Source: Silvibacterium bohemicum (GTDB taxonomy: Bacteria; Acidobacteriota; Terriglobia; Terriglobales; Acidobacteriaceae). Taken from it: 64,000 bases of DNA. Where the stretch lies: NCBI RefSeq assembly GCF_001006305.1, contig NZ_LBHJ01000004.1:434001-498000 (forward strand), written 5' to 3'. Positions 9,665 to 19,078 of the stretch are shown in pieces. A model generated the notes under the pieces. That model searched no databases, was not told where the DNA came from, and was given only the letters and a program-made list of their open reading frames with translations. Positions within the stretch are counted from its first letter, which is position 1. Each line of letters begins with the position of its first letter. The translations under genes and the position numbers were made by a program.

Positions 9665-10388
9665 CGCGCCGTTTTACCAGACAAGTGCAAATTTTAGTCC
9701 AGCTCCGATTTTATTACGGGTTCAGGCCCCTGAAGACTTCCCAAATGCGCCTAGCGACGGAGACACGCGTTCACAATGAGGATCACAACGAGAATCCTCC
9801 CCAGACATCCTAAAAGGAAAAGGAGCATGATTCTTTAGAGAGCATCCCTTAAGAGAAGACGAGAAAGATCGCCTCCCCTACTCGCTTCATTCCGTGCCCT
9901 ACTCTCGAACTTCTCGGCCTAAAAAGAAAGAAAGCGATTGAGCGCCCCGAACCGTAGGGACATCTCAAGATCGTGGAGAAATAGAAGATTAACCCCAAAA
10001 CTTCTACTCCGAAAGGAAGCTACAACATTCTTCAGCTCGAACGATGTACCAGTTTCTCGCGGGCGAGCAAAAAACGCTTCGGTCATCGAAGTCGACGGAG
10101 ATCCCATCGACATGGACATACCGCATGATCTGCCACCGATCGCCCCCGGTCACCGACGCATCAAAGCTCAAATCGGTAGGGCTCTAGAGAAACGAGAGCC
10201 CCTAGAAGACCTTCATTTGATGAAAGTGTTCTTTCCTCGCCTTTGGGTCTTGATAGTTGTTTGATTTTCCTTGCTTTTCATCCGCCAACTATAATTCCTG
10301 GAGGTTTAACATTGAGCCTGCCGCCGAGTAAGTCAAACGGTCAATAGAAATGTACGAATAACCCGCATGATCGCAGGAGATGTTCTCT
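9665..10388. other. Intergenic region upstream of the molybdo-oxidoreductase cluster
   Basis: About 720 bases without a gene I can defend. A frame at 9938-10264 (+, 108 codons, 'SVIEVDGDPIDMDIPHDLPPI') matches no family I know and has weak start signals. Near the 3' end a TATAAT (10290-10295) and an SD-led 11-codon frame at 10312-10347 precede the first oxidoreductase gene. The divergent CDF gene's promoter must also lie here. Confidence 0.4.
10290..10295 (+). promoter_or_regulatory. Candidate -10 box for the molybdo-oxidoreductase cluster
   Basis: A perfect TATAAT lies about 95 bases before the first structural gene. The -35 region is not clear: TTGCTT at 10271-10276 is only 13 bases away. 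Confidence 0.4.
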
Positions 10389-12688
10389 ATGCTGTTCCGC
10401 GAATTTGTCGAGTTTATTCAGTCCGACAAAGGTCCTGCTCCTTCGCCTGAGGCGATGCATCCGAATCCTCCGTCCGCCATTATCGGGGCGGACTTGCCTC
10501 GCATCGACGGTACTGCAAAAACCAGTGGAAACGCGCTCTACGCTTCCGACTATCACTTCCCCGGTATGGTCTACTTATTTCCCGTGCGCGCGACTGTCGC
10601 CAGCGGCCGGATTCGACGCATCGATAGCAGCAAAGCGGAGAAAATGCCCGGCGTTCTGCTGGTACTGCATCACGGCAACATCATGCCGCTCTATCGCAAT
10701 GCTTCCGGCGGACGAAACAGCGAAGACCGCCCTCCATTCGAGGACGAGACCGTGTACTACTGGGGTCAATATGTTGCAGCAGTTGTAGCTGAAACTTTCG
10801 AGCAGGCGCAAGCGGCCGCCGGCACAGTGCGCGTCGATTACGATCCGGACAAATTCAACGTTGCAACTTCACTAGGCGACGCATTGCCTGCAGAAGGGCA
10901 GCCCGGCGGCCCACGCGTGCTAAGTCAGCGTGGCGATAGTGAAGGTGTTTTCATATCCGCTCCAGTGCAGGTCGATGAGACCTACATCACTCCCGTAGAA
11001 ACGCACAATCCCATGGAGATGCATGCGACGGTTGCCGTATGGGACGGCAGAAATATACGCTCTATGAGTCGTCGCAGGGGGTGATGAATCATCAGACCGT
11101 TTTGGCGCAGGTTCTGGGAGAATCGAAGGAAAACGTCGAAATCATCTCGCGTTACATCGGCTCAGGCTTCGGAGGCAAACTTTTTCCGTGGCCGCATTCC
11201 GCTCTTGCTGCAGCCGCAGCGCGGAAGCTCAATCGTCCGGTCAAGTTCACTCTCAACCGCAAGATGATGTTTTCGAATGTGGGCCACCGGCCGCGCACCC
11301 AGCAACGCATTCGCCTCGGAGCTACTGCAGATGGCAAGCTCCTTTCACTGCAGCATGACTATCGCAACCACACTTCGTTCGGGGACGACGTACGCGAGAA
11401 CTGCGGAGAAGCAACCCCATTCCTCTACAGTACCGCCAACTTGAAAGTCACTTCCGCGCTGGTGCGCCGCAATGTCGGCACACCGACACCGATGCGTGGT
11501 CCAGGCGCAGTGCCTGGGCTGTTCGCTCTGGAATCGGCGATGGACGAACTTGCAATCAAGCTGAACAAAGATCCAGTCGAGCTACGTCTTTCGCTCGATA
11601 CGCTTACCGATGAAGAGAAAAACAAGCCATTTTCTTCCCGCCATTTGAAGGAATGTCTGCAGATCGGCGCGGAAAAATTTGGCTGGTCGAACCGCACGCC
11701 GGCCATCGGCTCCATGCGGAAAGGGGACGCTATCCTCGGATGGGGAATGGCATGTGCGTCCTGGGGAGCAAGTCGCGGAGTTAGCGAGACAGCTGTCAGC
11801 CTTCGCAGCGACGGTACCGTCCGCGTCAGCTCTGGGACACAGGATATCGGCACGGGAACCTATACCGTGATGGCTCAGATTGCTAGCGACAAGACCGGAA
11901 TTCCCATAAAGAATATCGAAGTGGTTCTTGGTGACAGCAGCTTGCCGCCCGGACCGACCTCCGGCGGGTCAACCGCAACAGCTACGATCCTTCCTTCTGT
12001 GGTTGAAGGGGTAAATGCTGCGGTAAAAGTGGTTCTTACCGTGGCGACCAAGGCCAAAGGATCGCCGTTTGCAGGAAAAGATCCTGCTGATCTGGCCTTG
12101 AGCGAAGGACGTGTTCACGAGAAGAATCAATCCGCAGCTTCGGGCGTTCCTTACCAGGACATTCTTCGCATGGCCAATGTCGGTACGGCCGATGGTAGAG
12201 GACAATCCGGAGGCCTGGGTGCCGACCCGCGGGCCAAAAACTTTTCCACCCACTCCTTTGGCGCGCAGTTTGTAGAGATTGAATGGAACCCCTTGATTGC
12301 TCGTCTTCGCGTGAGCCGGGTGGTAAGCGTAATCGATGGCGGTCGTATCATCAACAAACGGACGGCCACGAACCAAATGGCCGGAGCCATCGTCATGGGC
12401 GTCGGAATGGGACTCTTCGAAGAGACGATGTACGATCCTCGCGATGGGCATCCAATCAACGATAATTTTGCAGATTACATCGTTCCGACGAACGCGGATC
12501 ATCCTGATATCGACATTCACTTTCTCGATATACCGGATCCGGTCATGGGAGAATACGGTGCACGCGGAATTGGAGAGATCGGCCTCGCCGGCATTGCGCC
12601 GGCGATTACTGCCGCCGTCTACCATGCGACCGGCGTGCGAGTCCGGACCCTCCCGGTGCGCATTGAAGATCTACTGGGCGTTGCCTGA
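10389..12688 (+). pseudogene. Molybdopterin-binding aldehyde/xanthine dehydrogenase large subunit, copy 1, frameshifted
   Basis: Homologue of PaoC/YagR, the Mo-cofactor subunit of periplasmic aldehyde oxidoreductase, and closely similar along its whole length to the intact gene at 16088-18334. Reading starts at ATG 10389 (AGGAG at 10375-10379 is 9 bases upstream) and runs through '...VETHNPMEMHATVAVWDG', then loses frame near 11045-11050. The paralogue reads gac-ggt-cag-aaa-tat there; this copy reads gacggcagaaatat, one base short. The +2 frame then continues intact from about 11048 to 12688, with 'GSGFGGKLFPWP', 'MRGPGAVPGLFALESAMDELA' and the catalytic-Glu motif GIGEIGLAGIAPA. Without the lesion it would be about 766 residues. 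It may be a true pseudogene, a sequencing error or, less likely, programmed frameshifting. Confidence 0.85.
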
Positions 12689-12703
12689 TCCATTGGAGCT
12701 ACT

Positions 12704-13828
12704 ATGGCAATGAGAGAGCGCCGCGAAATCGTTCAGTTGTGGCAGCAGGGCGGAAGCTCGGTGCTGGCTACGCTTGTACGCGTGGAAGGCTCGAGCTACC
12801 GGCAATCGGGAGCACGCCTTCTGTTGCGCGGCGGAGGCGAGTACGCCGGTACAATCAGCGGCGGCTGCCTCGAGACGGAGATTCTTCGCAAAGCCGAATG
12901 GCTGGTGAGGAATGGTGCAGTAATGGAGCGTTATTCCACTCTCTTCGACGACTCCGCTGAAGTTCCTTTCGGACTGGGCTGCGGCGGTGCGATCGACGTT
13001 CTTTTCGAGCCGGCTGAAACTCCGGAGTGCCGTGCCCTGATGGAAGCTCTGGAGAACACTCTTCGCGGTCACGAGAGAACAATTCTGACCTTTCTGCCTG
13101 CGAAAGAGCGCAAAATGGCGCGCGCGGTGTTCGATGGCCGAGGCGACGTGCTTTTCGTATCCAAGGGGTGGAGTGAGAGCTCAGCGCAATATGCCAGAAA
13201 GTGCGCCGTGCACAGCCTTGAACCGTCGCAGGATAAGTTCTTTTTTGAACAGCTGGTTGGTCCGCCTAGGTTATTTGTGCTGGGGGCAGGAGATGATGCG
13301 AAGCCTCTCGTAAGCATGGCTGCGCTGATGGGTTGGAGCGTTACAGTGATGGATGGACGGGCACAGCTCGCCAAAGCAGAGCGCTTTCCTTCCGCACAAC
13401 ATGTATCGGTAATTCGCACCCCATCTGACTCGTTGCGTGAAATACAAAGTGATGATGCGGTAGTGATCATGACGCATAGTTATGAACAGGACCGAGAGCT
13501 CCTGGCGTCACTTTTACCTCGGCGTCCGAAATATCTTGGCGTGCTGGGTGCGCGTCATCGCAGTTCCTTACTTATTGCAGAAGCTGTTGCACGTCTTGGT
13601 TGCTCCGTGGAGGGTTGCTGCGAACAGATCAGTGCGCCGGTGGGTCTCGACCTTGGCGGTGAAGGGCCAGATGCCATTGCACTTGCCGTGATCGCTGAGA
13701 TCCAAGCATGCCACGCGGGACGATTGAAAAATGTGCGAAGCCTCTCCGCAGAGGATGTGGCCCGACATGTTTTGGAAGGCGGTGCATCGCGATATCTGCG
13801 GACATATTGTGCGAGGGATGTTTCATGA
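12704..13828 (+). CDS. XdhC/CoxI-family molybdenum-enzyme maturation protein (PaoD-like)
   Basis: Cytoplasmic chaperone that binds the molybdenum cofactor, supports its sulfuration and delivers it to the large subunit of xanthine/aldehyde oxidoreductases. The 374-residue protein has the N-terminal XdhC_CoxI domain ('GSSVLATLVRVEGSSYRQSGARLLL' then 'GTISGGCLE', about residues 10-60, followed by 'PFGLGCGGAIDVLFEP') and the C-terminal Rossmann-like XdhC_C domain beginning 'LFVLGAGDDAKPLVSMAALMGW' (about 189-210) with 'YLGVLGARHRSS' later. A GGAG ribosome site precedes the ATG. It starts 15 bases after the frameshifted large-subunit copy and its stop overlaps the next start (ATGA), so it is clearly in the operon. 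Confidence 0.9.
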   Translation: MAMRERREIVQLWQQGGSSVLATLVRVEGSSYRQSGARLLLRGGGEYAGTISGGCLETEILRKAEWLVRNGAVMERYSTLFDDSAEVPFGLGCGGAIDVLFEPAETPECRALMEALENTLRGHERTILTFLPAKERKMARAVFDGRGDVLFVSKGWSESSAQYARKCAVHSLEPSQDKFFFEQLVGPPRLFVLGAGDDAKPLVSMAALMGWSVTVMDGRAQLAKAERFPSAQHVSVIRTPSDSLREIQSDDAVVIMTHSYEQDRELLASLLPRRPKYLGVLGARHRSSLLIAEAVARLGCSVEGCCEQISAPVGLDLGGEGPDAIALAVIAEIQACHAGRLKNVRSLSAEDVARHVLEGGASRYLRTYCARDVS

Positions 13829-14382
13829 GCCGCACAGGAGCAGTGATTCTCGCCGCAGGTTCTTCCACCCGACTGCAGGAGCCGAAGCAGTTGGTGATGA
13901 TAGGAAAAGAGAATCTTTTGGAACGGTCGGTAAGGGTGGCAATAGAGGCAAATTGTTTGCCCATCGTTGTGGTTCTGGGCTTTTCTGCAGAGCTAGTCGG
14001 GAAGAGCTGTAACTTATACGGATCGGATGTGGTCATCAACGATGATTGGGCAGAAGGCATGGGAACATCGATCAATGTCGGCATCCGTTCTCTTCGCGAT
14101 GTCGATGGCGCGATGGTAATGACCTGCGATATGCCTGCGGTTACTGCAAGCCATCTGCGGAAGTTAATGATGACCGGCGAAACAACCGCATCTTTATATG
14201 CGGGAAGACGCGGAGTACCCGCCTACTTTCCGCAGTCGATGTTTCCTCTGCTCGTGAAGTTGAGAGGCGACATCGGGGCAAAAGATTTGTTGCAATCCGC
14301 ACGGACGGTCGGTTTGCCGGGCGGAGAGCTGGACGTAGATACAGTGCGAGATGTAGAACAAGCACGCGCATTATTCAGCTAA
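13825..14382 (+). CDS. MocA-like molybdenum cofactor nucleotidyltransferase
   Basis: An NTP-transferase of 185 residues in the MobA/MocA group. It begins with the nucleotide-binding motif 'GAVILAAGSSTRLQEPKQL' (about 4-22; the usual Gly after the Arg is replaced, giving RLQEPK) and has the metal-binding 'MVMTCDMPAVTASHL' block (about 96-110). MocA-type enzymes attach CMP to molybdopterin to give MCD, the cofactor form used by PaoABC and xanthine dehydrogenase enzymes. Its place inside this oxidoreductase operon supports that role over MobA (GMP). The start is the ATG that overlaps the xdhC stop by four bases; a longer upstream frame would only overlap xdhC. Confidence 0.85.
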   Translation: MSRTGAVILAAGSSTRLQEPKQLVMIGKENLLERSVRVAIEANCLPIVVVLGFSAELVGKSCNLYGSDVVINDDWAEGMGTSINVGIRSLRDVDGAMVMTCDMPAVTASHLRKLMMTGETTASLYAGRRGVPAYFPQSMFPLLVKLRGDIGAKDLLQSARTVGLPGGELDVDTVRDVEQARALFS

Positions 14383-14406
14383 CGACGAGAGCAACAGGAG
14401 AGAAAT

Positions 14407-15057
14407 ATGGCGATTGACGAAAAGGACGAAAAAGAACCGGCATCCTCGTTAGGCAAGCTGAGCCGCAGAGCCTTTCTGTCGCATGTGGGGGCAGCGAGCG
14501 TAGCGACAGCAGCAGGCACTGTTGTTCCACTCGCTTCCCATGCCTCGGTTGCTGAAGCGCAGACGCATGTCGAAGCCGCTCAGGCGATTCCAGGAACCGT
14601 GCCGGTTACTTTAAAGGTAAATGGCCAGACACATTCCGTGCAGATCGATCCTCGGGCAACGCTGCTTGATACATTGCGCGAAACGCTGCATCTCACAGGG
14701 ACCAAAAAAGGCTGCGATCACGGTCAGTGCGGCGCATGTACTGTTCACGTAAATGGCCGTCGCGTGAATAGCTGTCTGACCTTTGCCGCGATGTTGCAGA
14801 CTGCCGCAATTGAAACTATCGAAGGACTAGGGCAGCCTGGAAACCTGCATCCGATGCAGGCAGCTTTTGTGGAGCATGATGGTTTTCAGTGCGGGTATTG
14901 CACCTCGGGACAGATCATGTCGGCCGTTGCCATGCTGAAGGAGCCATGGGGACCGGCAGATGCAGATGTGAAAGAGGCAATGAGCGGCAATATCTGCCGT
15001 TGTGGCGCATATCCGAACATCGTCGCCGCAGTGCAATCCATTCGGCACACAGCATAG
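14407..15057 (+). CDS. Aldehyde oxidoreductase [2Fe-2S] subunit, Tat-exported (PaoA-like)
   Basis: Electron-transfer subunit of a periplasmic aldehyde oxidoreductase, 216 residues. The twin-arginine signal SRRAFLSHVGAAS is at residues 19-31, as in E. coli PaoA (YagT). The plant-ferredoxin-like [2Fe-2S] domain holds C103, C108, C111 and C123 ('GCDHGQCGACTVHVNG'). The helical second cluster domain holds C162, C165, C197 and C199 ('QCGYCTSGQ', 'GNICRCGAY'). All eight cluster ligands are present. A strong AGGAGA ribosome site precedes the ATG. In PaoABC this subunit carries the only Tat signal and the folded complex is exported together; the same is inferred here because the other two subunits have none. 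Confidence 0.95.
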   Translation: MAIDEKDEKEPASSLGKLSRRAFLSHVGAASVATAAGTVVPLASHASVAEAQTHVEAAQAIPGTVPVTLKVNGQTHSVQIDPRATLLDTLRETLHLTGTKKGCDHGQCGACTVHVNGRRVNSCLTFAAMLQTAAIETIEGLGQPGNLHPMQAAFVEHDGFQCGYCTSGQIMSAVAMLKEPWGPADADVKEAMSGNICRCGAYPNIVAAVQSIRHTA

Positions 15058-15072
15058 AGAAGGAGCCACGGA

Positions 15073-16077
15073 ATGGAACTCTTCAAACTGGTAGCAGCAA
15101 GGAATATACCGGACGCAGTGAAAGCACAGGCGGCAGCGAACACAGCGCAGAACGGCGCAGATATCCGCTTCATCGCAGGTGGAACCAACCTGATCGACTA
15201 CATGAAGCTGAATGTAGAGCGGCCGAAACAACTCATCGATATCAATGGCCTTTCTCTCGATCGCATTGAGAAAACTCAGGATGGCGGGCTCCGTATTGGG
15301 GCTCTTGCCCGCAATGCAGACGTGGCTCACGACCCAATCGTAAAAGAGCAATATCCGGTGCTTTCCCTAGCACTGCTTTCCGGGGCTTCTCCGCAGCTGC
15401 GCAATATGGCTACAACGGCGGGCAATTTGCTGCAAAAAACACGCTGCGTCTACTACCGGGATACAGCAACTGCATGCAACAAGCGCGAGCCGGGTTCCGG
15501 CTGTTCGGCGATCGGTGGGTATAACCGGATGCTAGCGATCCTTGGCACCAGCGAGCACTGCATTGCGACGAACCCTTCCGATCAAAACGTTGCGCTCACC
15601 GCGCTGGAAGCAGTGATACACATCCAAGGAACGAAGGGTCAGCGTGCTGTTCCGATCGCCGAGTTTTATCTGGTTCCTGGAACAACGCCTGAGCGTGAGA
15701 CCGTTCTTGAGCCAGGAGACCTTATTACCCACGTGACTTTGGCGAAGCTCCCCACTGGAGCAAAAAGCACATATCTGAAGCTGCGTGACCGTGCTTCCTA
15801 TGAATTTGCGCTGGCTTCCGCTGCCATTGTGATGAAGCAGGAAGGCGGCAAGATCGACTTCATCCGTATTGCCATGGGTGGGGTGGGTACGAAGCCCTGG
15901 CGAGCAACAGAAGCCGAAGCTGCTTTGCGAGGAAAATCTGCTACTGCCGAAAATTTTCGTGATGCCGCGGAGATCGTTCTGCGTGACGCAACGCCTCAAA
16001 GTCAAAATGGTTTCAAGATTGAGCTAGCAAAGCGTTGCTTGGTGCACGCGATGAGCCAGGCGAGCCAAGCGGCATAA
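15073..16077 (+). CDS. Aldehyde oxidoreductase FAD-binding subunit (PaoB-like)
   Basis: FAD subunit of the molybdo-aldehyde oxidoreductase, 334 residues, normal length. The FAD-binding motif 'RFIAGGTNLIDYMKL' is at about residues 32-46 and 'GASPQLRNMATTAGNLLQKTRC' at 104-125. It has four cysteines, C125, C135, C144 and C163 ('TRC', 'ACN', 'GSGC', 'EHC'), matching the insertion that binds a [4Fe-4S] cluster in E. coli PaoB, so this cluster is predicted here. The C-terminal CO-dehydrogenase flavoprotein domain follows. An AAGGAG ribosome site precedes the ATG; gaps to both neighbours are under 20 bases. Confidence 0.94.
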   Translation: MELFKLVAARNIPDAVKAQAAANTAQNGADIRFIAGGTNLIDYMKLNVERPKQLIDINGLSLDRIEKTQDGGLRIGALARNADVAHDPIVKEQYPVLSLALLSGASPQLRNMATTAGNLLQKTRCVYYRDTATACNKREPGSGCSAIGGYNRMLAILGTSEHCIATNPSDQNVALTALEAVIHIQGTKGQRAVPIAEFYLVPGTTPERETVLEPGDLITHVTLAKLPTGAKSTYLKLRDRASYEFALASAAIVMKQEGGKIDFIRIAMGGVGTKPWRATEAEAALRGKSATAENFRDAAEIVLRDATPQSQNGFKIELAKRCLVHAMSQASQAA

Positions 16078-16087
16078 AGAGGCTACG

Positions 16088-18334
16088 ATGCAAGAGATAA
16101 CCGAGTCCAAAATCATTGGAGTTTCAACGCCGCGCGTCGACGGCCCCCTGAAAGTCAGCGGGATTGCCAAGTATGCTTCGGATCATCATTTCCCGGGGCT
16201 TCTCTATGCATGGCCGGTATGCGCCACAATCGCAAATGGCACAGTCACCAATCTAAATTTGTCAGAAGCGGAGAAGATGTCCGGCGTGGTCGCGATTTAT
16301 CATCGGGCCAATATCGGGCCGCTTTATCGGGTTCCTCCGGCAACGGGTTTTTCCCTCATCCTCGATGAAAAGCGTCCTCCGCTTGAGGATGATGTCGTCC
16401 GCTACTACGGTCAGTATGTGGCTGTCGTTGTCGCGCAAACCGTGGAGCAGGCTCGTGCTGCGGCGGAAAGTGTAAGGGTGACCTATAGCCGCCAGAAGCC
16501 GGATGTGAGCGAAAAGCTCCTCGGCTCCCCTCTGACCACAGAGAAGCCTGATCAGAAGAGCAAACGCGGGGATGCGGCGTCGGCATTGCAGTCGGCACAA
16601 GTCAAAGTAGACGAGATCTACACCATTCCGGTAGAAACCCATAACCCGATCGAGCTGCATGCTTCTGTCGCAGTCTATGACGGTCAGAAATATACGCTCT
16701 ATGAGACGTCTCAGGCGGTCGTGAACCACCGTGATGTGCTCGCGCAGATGCTTGGAGTGCCCACAGAGCAGGTTCAGGTCATCACCAGATTTCTAGGCTC
16801 CGGCTTCGGCGGAAAGCTATGGCCGTGGCCACAAAGCATTCTGGCCGCTGCATGTTCGCGCAACCTCGAGCGTCCAGTCAAGCTCGTGGTCAGCCGGCAG
16901 ATGATGTTCCAGAGCGTAGGGCATCGTCCCGCTATCGATCAGCGCATTCAGTTGGCGGCAACGCCTGACGGCAAATTGACGGCCGTCGGGCAGGATTACG
17001 TCAATCACACCTCCATCCTCGATGACTATGACGAAGGATGCGGAGAGATAACGCCCTTCATCTATAGCACTCCGAATTTGTTAGTGACAGGCGGCCTCGC
17101 ACGCCGGAATGTTGGCAATCCAACAGCAATGCGCGGTCCGGGAGCCGTTCCGGGCCTCTATGCACTGGAATCCGCCATGGATGAGTTGGCGATCGCGCTG
17201 AAAATGGACCCAGTTGCGTTGCGGTTAAAAAATGAGCCGGAAGTCGACGAAAGCCTCGAGATCCCTTTCTCTTCGCGTCATATGAAGGAATGCTTGACCG
17301 TGGGCGCAGAGAAGTTTGGATGGTCCAGTCGGACGCCCGAAATAGGTTCGATAAAACAGGACGGCGTCACATTGGGATGGGGCGTTGCAGCTTGTTCGTG
17401 GCTAGCCGCGCGGACGGAGACGGAAGCAACTGTAGAGTTACGGCAGGATGGTTCCGCGCGCGTTGCTTGCGGTACGCAGGACATCGGAGGCGGCACATAT
17501 ACAGTGCTCGCGCAGGTTGTCAGTCATGAAACTGGAATTCCGGTAAATAAGATCGAAGTGGTCCTTGGAGATTCGGCGCTGCCTCCCGGTCCGATTTCCG
17601 GGGGCTCGTGGGTCACTGCATCCGTAACTCCATCTGTGCTTGAAGCTGCGCAGAACGCAACAAAATCTGTCCTGCTTGCCGCAGTGAAATCAGATGGCTC
17701 TCCCTTCAAAGACAAGAAGCCGGATGATCTCGAATTCATCGATGGGACTATCCGTCTGAAAGGGCAGTCGGCAAGCACGGTGCCGATGTCTGAGATATTG
17801 CGCATCGCGCGAGTGAAGTCGGTTTCAGGGTCCGGGAAGTCTCAGGGAACATTTGGAGAGGCGAAGCCGAAATACTCGTTTCACTCCTACGGCGCCCAAT
17901 TTGTTGAAATCACATGGCAGCCGGAGATCGCACGTTTGCGTGTAAGCCGGGTCGTCACAGTGATTGACGCGGGCCGCATCATAAACCCCGCTCCAGCACG
18001 CAATCAAATCGAGGGCGCGGTTGTGATGGGTGTTGGCATGGCAATGTTTGAGGAAACGATGTACGACCCGCGTTCCGGCGCGCCCATCAACAATAACCTC
18101 GCCGACTATGTGATGGCTGTGAATGCCGATTCCCCGAAGATCGACGTCACATTCCTTGATTATCCCGACTACAAGCTAAATGCTCTCGGAGTTCGAGGTG
18201 TGGGAGAGATCGGTCTTGCGGGCATTGCTGCGGCAATCACCAACGCCGTATATCACGCGACCGGCGTCCGCGTGCGTAATTTGCCAATACGGATCGAAGA
18301 CTTACTTGCTCCTAAGAGCCTCAGCGTGGCATAG
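16088..18334 (+). CDS. Aldehyde oxidoreductase molybdopterin-binding subunit, copy 2 (PaoC-like)
   Basis: Catalytic subunit, 748 residues. The N-terminal aldehyde oxidase a/b-hammerhead domain begins 'RVDGPLKVSGIAKYASDHHFPG'. The Mo-cofactor domains carry 'GSGFGGKLWPWPQS', 'MRGPGAVPGLYALESAMDELA', 'GTQDIGGGTYTVLAQV' and 'GPISGGSWVTAS'. The base-catalytic glutamate is E707 in GVGEIGLAG, followed by the family C terminus 'VYHATGVRVRNLPIRIEDLL'. It oxidises aldehydes (possibly aromatic) in the periplasm; the substrate is not readable. It is the intact paralogue of the frameshifted gene at 10389, and its GAGG ribosome site and 10-base gap place it in the same operon. Confidence 0.93.
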   Translation: MQEITESKIIGVSTPRVDGPLKVSGIAKYASDHHFPGLLYAWPVCATIANGTVTNLNLSEAEKMSGVVAIYHRANIGPLYRVPPATGFSLILDEKRPPLEDDVVRYYGQYVAVVVAQTVEQARAAAESVRVTYSRQKPDVSEKLLGSPLTTEKPDQKSKRGDAASALQSAQVKVDEIYTIPVETHNPIELHASVAVYDGQKYTLYETSQAVVNHRDVLAQMLGVPTEQVQVITRFLGSGFGGKLWPWPQSILAAACSRNLERPVKLVVSRQMMFQSVGHRPAIDQRIQLAATPDGKLTAVGQDYVNHTSILDDYDEGCGEITPFIYSTPNLLVTGGLARRNVGNPTAMRGPGAVPGLYALESAMDELAIALKMDPVALRLKNEPEVDESLEIPFSSRHMKECLTVGAEKFGWSSRTPEIGSIKQDGVTLGWGVAACSWLAARTETEATVELRQDGSARVACGTQDIGGGTYTVLAQVVSHETGIPVNKIEVVLGDSALPPGPISGGSWVTASVTPSVLEAAQNATKSVLLAAVKSDGSPFKDKKPDDLEFIDGTIRLKGQSASTVPMSEILRIARVKSVSGSGKSQGTFGEAKPKYSFHSYGAQFVEITWQPEIARLRVSRVVTVIDAGRIINPAPARNQIEGAVVMGVGMAMFEETMYDPRSGAPINNNLADYVMAVNADSPKIDVTFLDYPDYKLNALGVRGVGEIGLAGIAAAITNAVYHATGVRVRNLPIRIEDLLAPKSLSVA

Positions 18335-18505
18335 AGCTTCATGAGGGTTATAAAAGCGCAAGCTGCTTAGACACACTCATTAGGGTGCCCACGAAAGTCA
18401 TAGTGGACACTTCAAGGATCACTCCGCACACAGGTTAAGAGGAGAGATCAGGATGTTTCGGTCTCTGCCAAGAGATGCCGATAGGAAGGAGGAAGACGCT
18501 GCGAT

Positions 18506-19078
18506 ATGGAAGCACAAACCAATAGTCGTGCTCTTCGCGAGCGCGCCTATGCGATGAAAAAACATCATGCAACGCGCCTTCATTACGACCTCAGGCTGGA
18601 GTGGAACGGAGTGCTGCTGAGCTGGGCGCTTCCGGAGGGGCCTAGTTGCTGTGCCGGGGCGATTCGTAAAGCCATCGAGATGGAGGATCACAGCAGGGCG
18701 AACCTGCTGTTCGAGGGCGTGCATGAGACAGGTCCCATCATGCTCTAGGATCGCGGAACTTGGGAGCCACAGCTGGAATCTGAAAATATCCAAAACGCTC
18801 TGCGCGGGGGCGTCCTGCGATTTACGCTACATGGAGAAAGGTTGAAAGGTGGCTGGACGCTCGCCAGAATCAACAGCGCCGGAAATGCCTCACGCCCTAT
18901 TTGGACACTCTCGAAGCAAGTCGATTCGTTTGCCAAAAGCAGCCCCGACAAGTGCGTCTTAGAAGAACTGCCGAACAGTGCCGGCACTGAAAGGACTATG
19001 AGCGAAATTGTTCGAGATTGGACAAGCCCCAAGGACAGATACAAGCAGCAAACTAGGCTTTTCGACGAGATAAGTTAA
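18506..19078 (+). pseudogene. LigD-type 3'-phosphoesterase domain protein, broken by an amber stop
   Basis: Homologous to the DNA-repair 3'-phosphoesterase (PE) domain of LigD. The motif 'KKHHATRLHYDLRLEWNGVLLSWALPEGPS' (residues 18-47) carries the catalytic His, Asp and Arg positions, and 'EMEDHSRANLLFEGV' follows. At 18746-18748 a TAG stop sits where the family has Trp (canonical VWDRGTW; here L-stop-DRGTWEP), a one-base change from TGG. The same frame then stays open to 19076, with 'RFTLHGERLKGGWTLARI', the rest of the PE fold. The canonical IPEGxYGAG loop just before the stop is shortened to HETG, and the Tyr after EDH is missing. It has a good AGGAAGGAGG site 13 bases before the ATG. Inactive remnant, unless the stop is suppressed. 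Confidence 0.85.

Noticed and set aside
9938-10264. Possible 108-residue hypothetical protein
   Set aside because: Weak start context, no recognised motif and an overlapping opposite frame of similar quality; not enough support to call a gene.
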